Part shown: positions 8,125 to 8,170 of the stretch, piece after piece
How positions within the stretch are numbered: position 1 is the first letter of the stretch
Layout: the number at the start of each line of letters is the position of its first letter
Source of the DNA: Burkholderiales bacterium UBA6064
Lineage (GTDB): Bacteria; Pseudomonadota; Gammaproteobacteria; Burkholderiales; Burkholderiaceae_B
Assembly (NCBI GenBank): GCA_002428895.1
Contig: DIYC01000120.1
Span: 32,736-40,905, forward strand
Length of the DNA stretch: 8,170 nt
Reading direction: 5' to 3'
Notes under the pieces: model-generated
Databases searched by the model: none
The model's input: only the letters and a program-made list of their open reading frames with translations
Told to the model about the DNA's origin: nothing
Program-made: the position numbers and the translations under genes

Positions 8125-8170
8125 CACAACAGTTACGAAATATTGCCATTATTGCTCACGTTGACCACGG
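8121..8170 (+). CDS. typA: TypA/BipA ribosome-associated GTPase (5' end only)
   Basis: Only 16 full codons and part of the next are in the window. The visible protein MTQQLRNIAIIAHVDHG is the N-terminus of a translational GTPase running into its G1 loop, which is cut by the window edge. TypA/BipA is a ribosome-binding GTPase with roles in 50S assembly and growth in the cold or under stress. LRNIAIIAHVDHG fits TypA better than LepA, whose start usually reads IRNFSIIAHIDHG. The position after truB is also the usual betaproteobacterial place for typA. The start ATG overlaps the truB TGA (ATGA) and has AGGA 6 nt upstream. Confidence 0.87.
   Translation, partial: MTQQLRNIAIIAHVDH

Overview
This window is a compact, all-plus-strand block of housekeeping genes for translation and ribosome assembly: the end of scpB, then rluB, rimP, nusA, infB, rbfA, truB and the first 17 codons of typA. 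The order scpB-rluB-rimP-nusA-infB-rbfA-truB-typA, and the protein style (beta-type IF2 N-terminus, RluB with long N- and C-terminal extensions), point to a betaproteobacterium, most likely Burkholderiales. The DNA is clearly AT-richer than typical Burkholderia or Ralstonia, so a low-GC member of the order is likely. I cannot resolve the genus by eye.

Layout: 1-312 is the C-terminal winged-helix part of ScpB, cut by the window edge. rluB (316-1632) follows after 3 nt. Bases 1633-1811 are the only substantial gap. They hold a good sigma70-type promoter overlapping the rluB stop, a strong hairpin, a textbook intrinsic terminator, and an untranslated stretch ending in the ribosome binding site of rimP, which appears to start with TTG. 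rimP (1812-2315), nusA (2326-3795), infB (3858-6683), rbfA (6698-7087), truB (7159-8124) and typA (8121 onward, partial) then run with gaps of 10, 62, 14 and 71 nt and finally a 4-nt ATGA overlap. No terminator is seen between rimP and typA, so this is probably one long transcription unit.

Functionally, RluB and TruB make pseudouridines in 23S rRNA and tRNA, RimP and RbfA mature the 30S subunit, IF2 starts translation, TypA is a ribosome-associated GTPase, and NusA links transcription elongation, termination and antitermination to this set. ScpB belongs to the chromosome-condensing SMC complex.

I see no mobile element, CRISPR array, tRNA, pseudogene or frameshift, and no sign of a new system. 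The most interesting item is the rluB-rimP gap: promoter, hairpin and terminator lie in series ahead of the operon that encodes NusA, the layout expected of a transcription attenuator. A perfect 14-bp palindrome between rbfA and truB is the second item.
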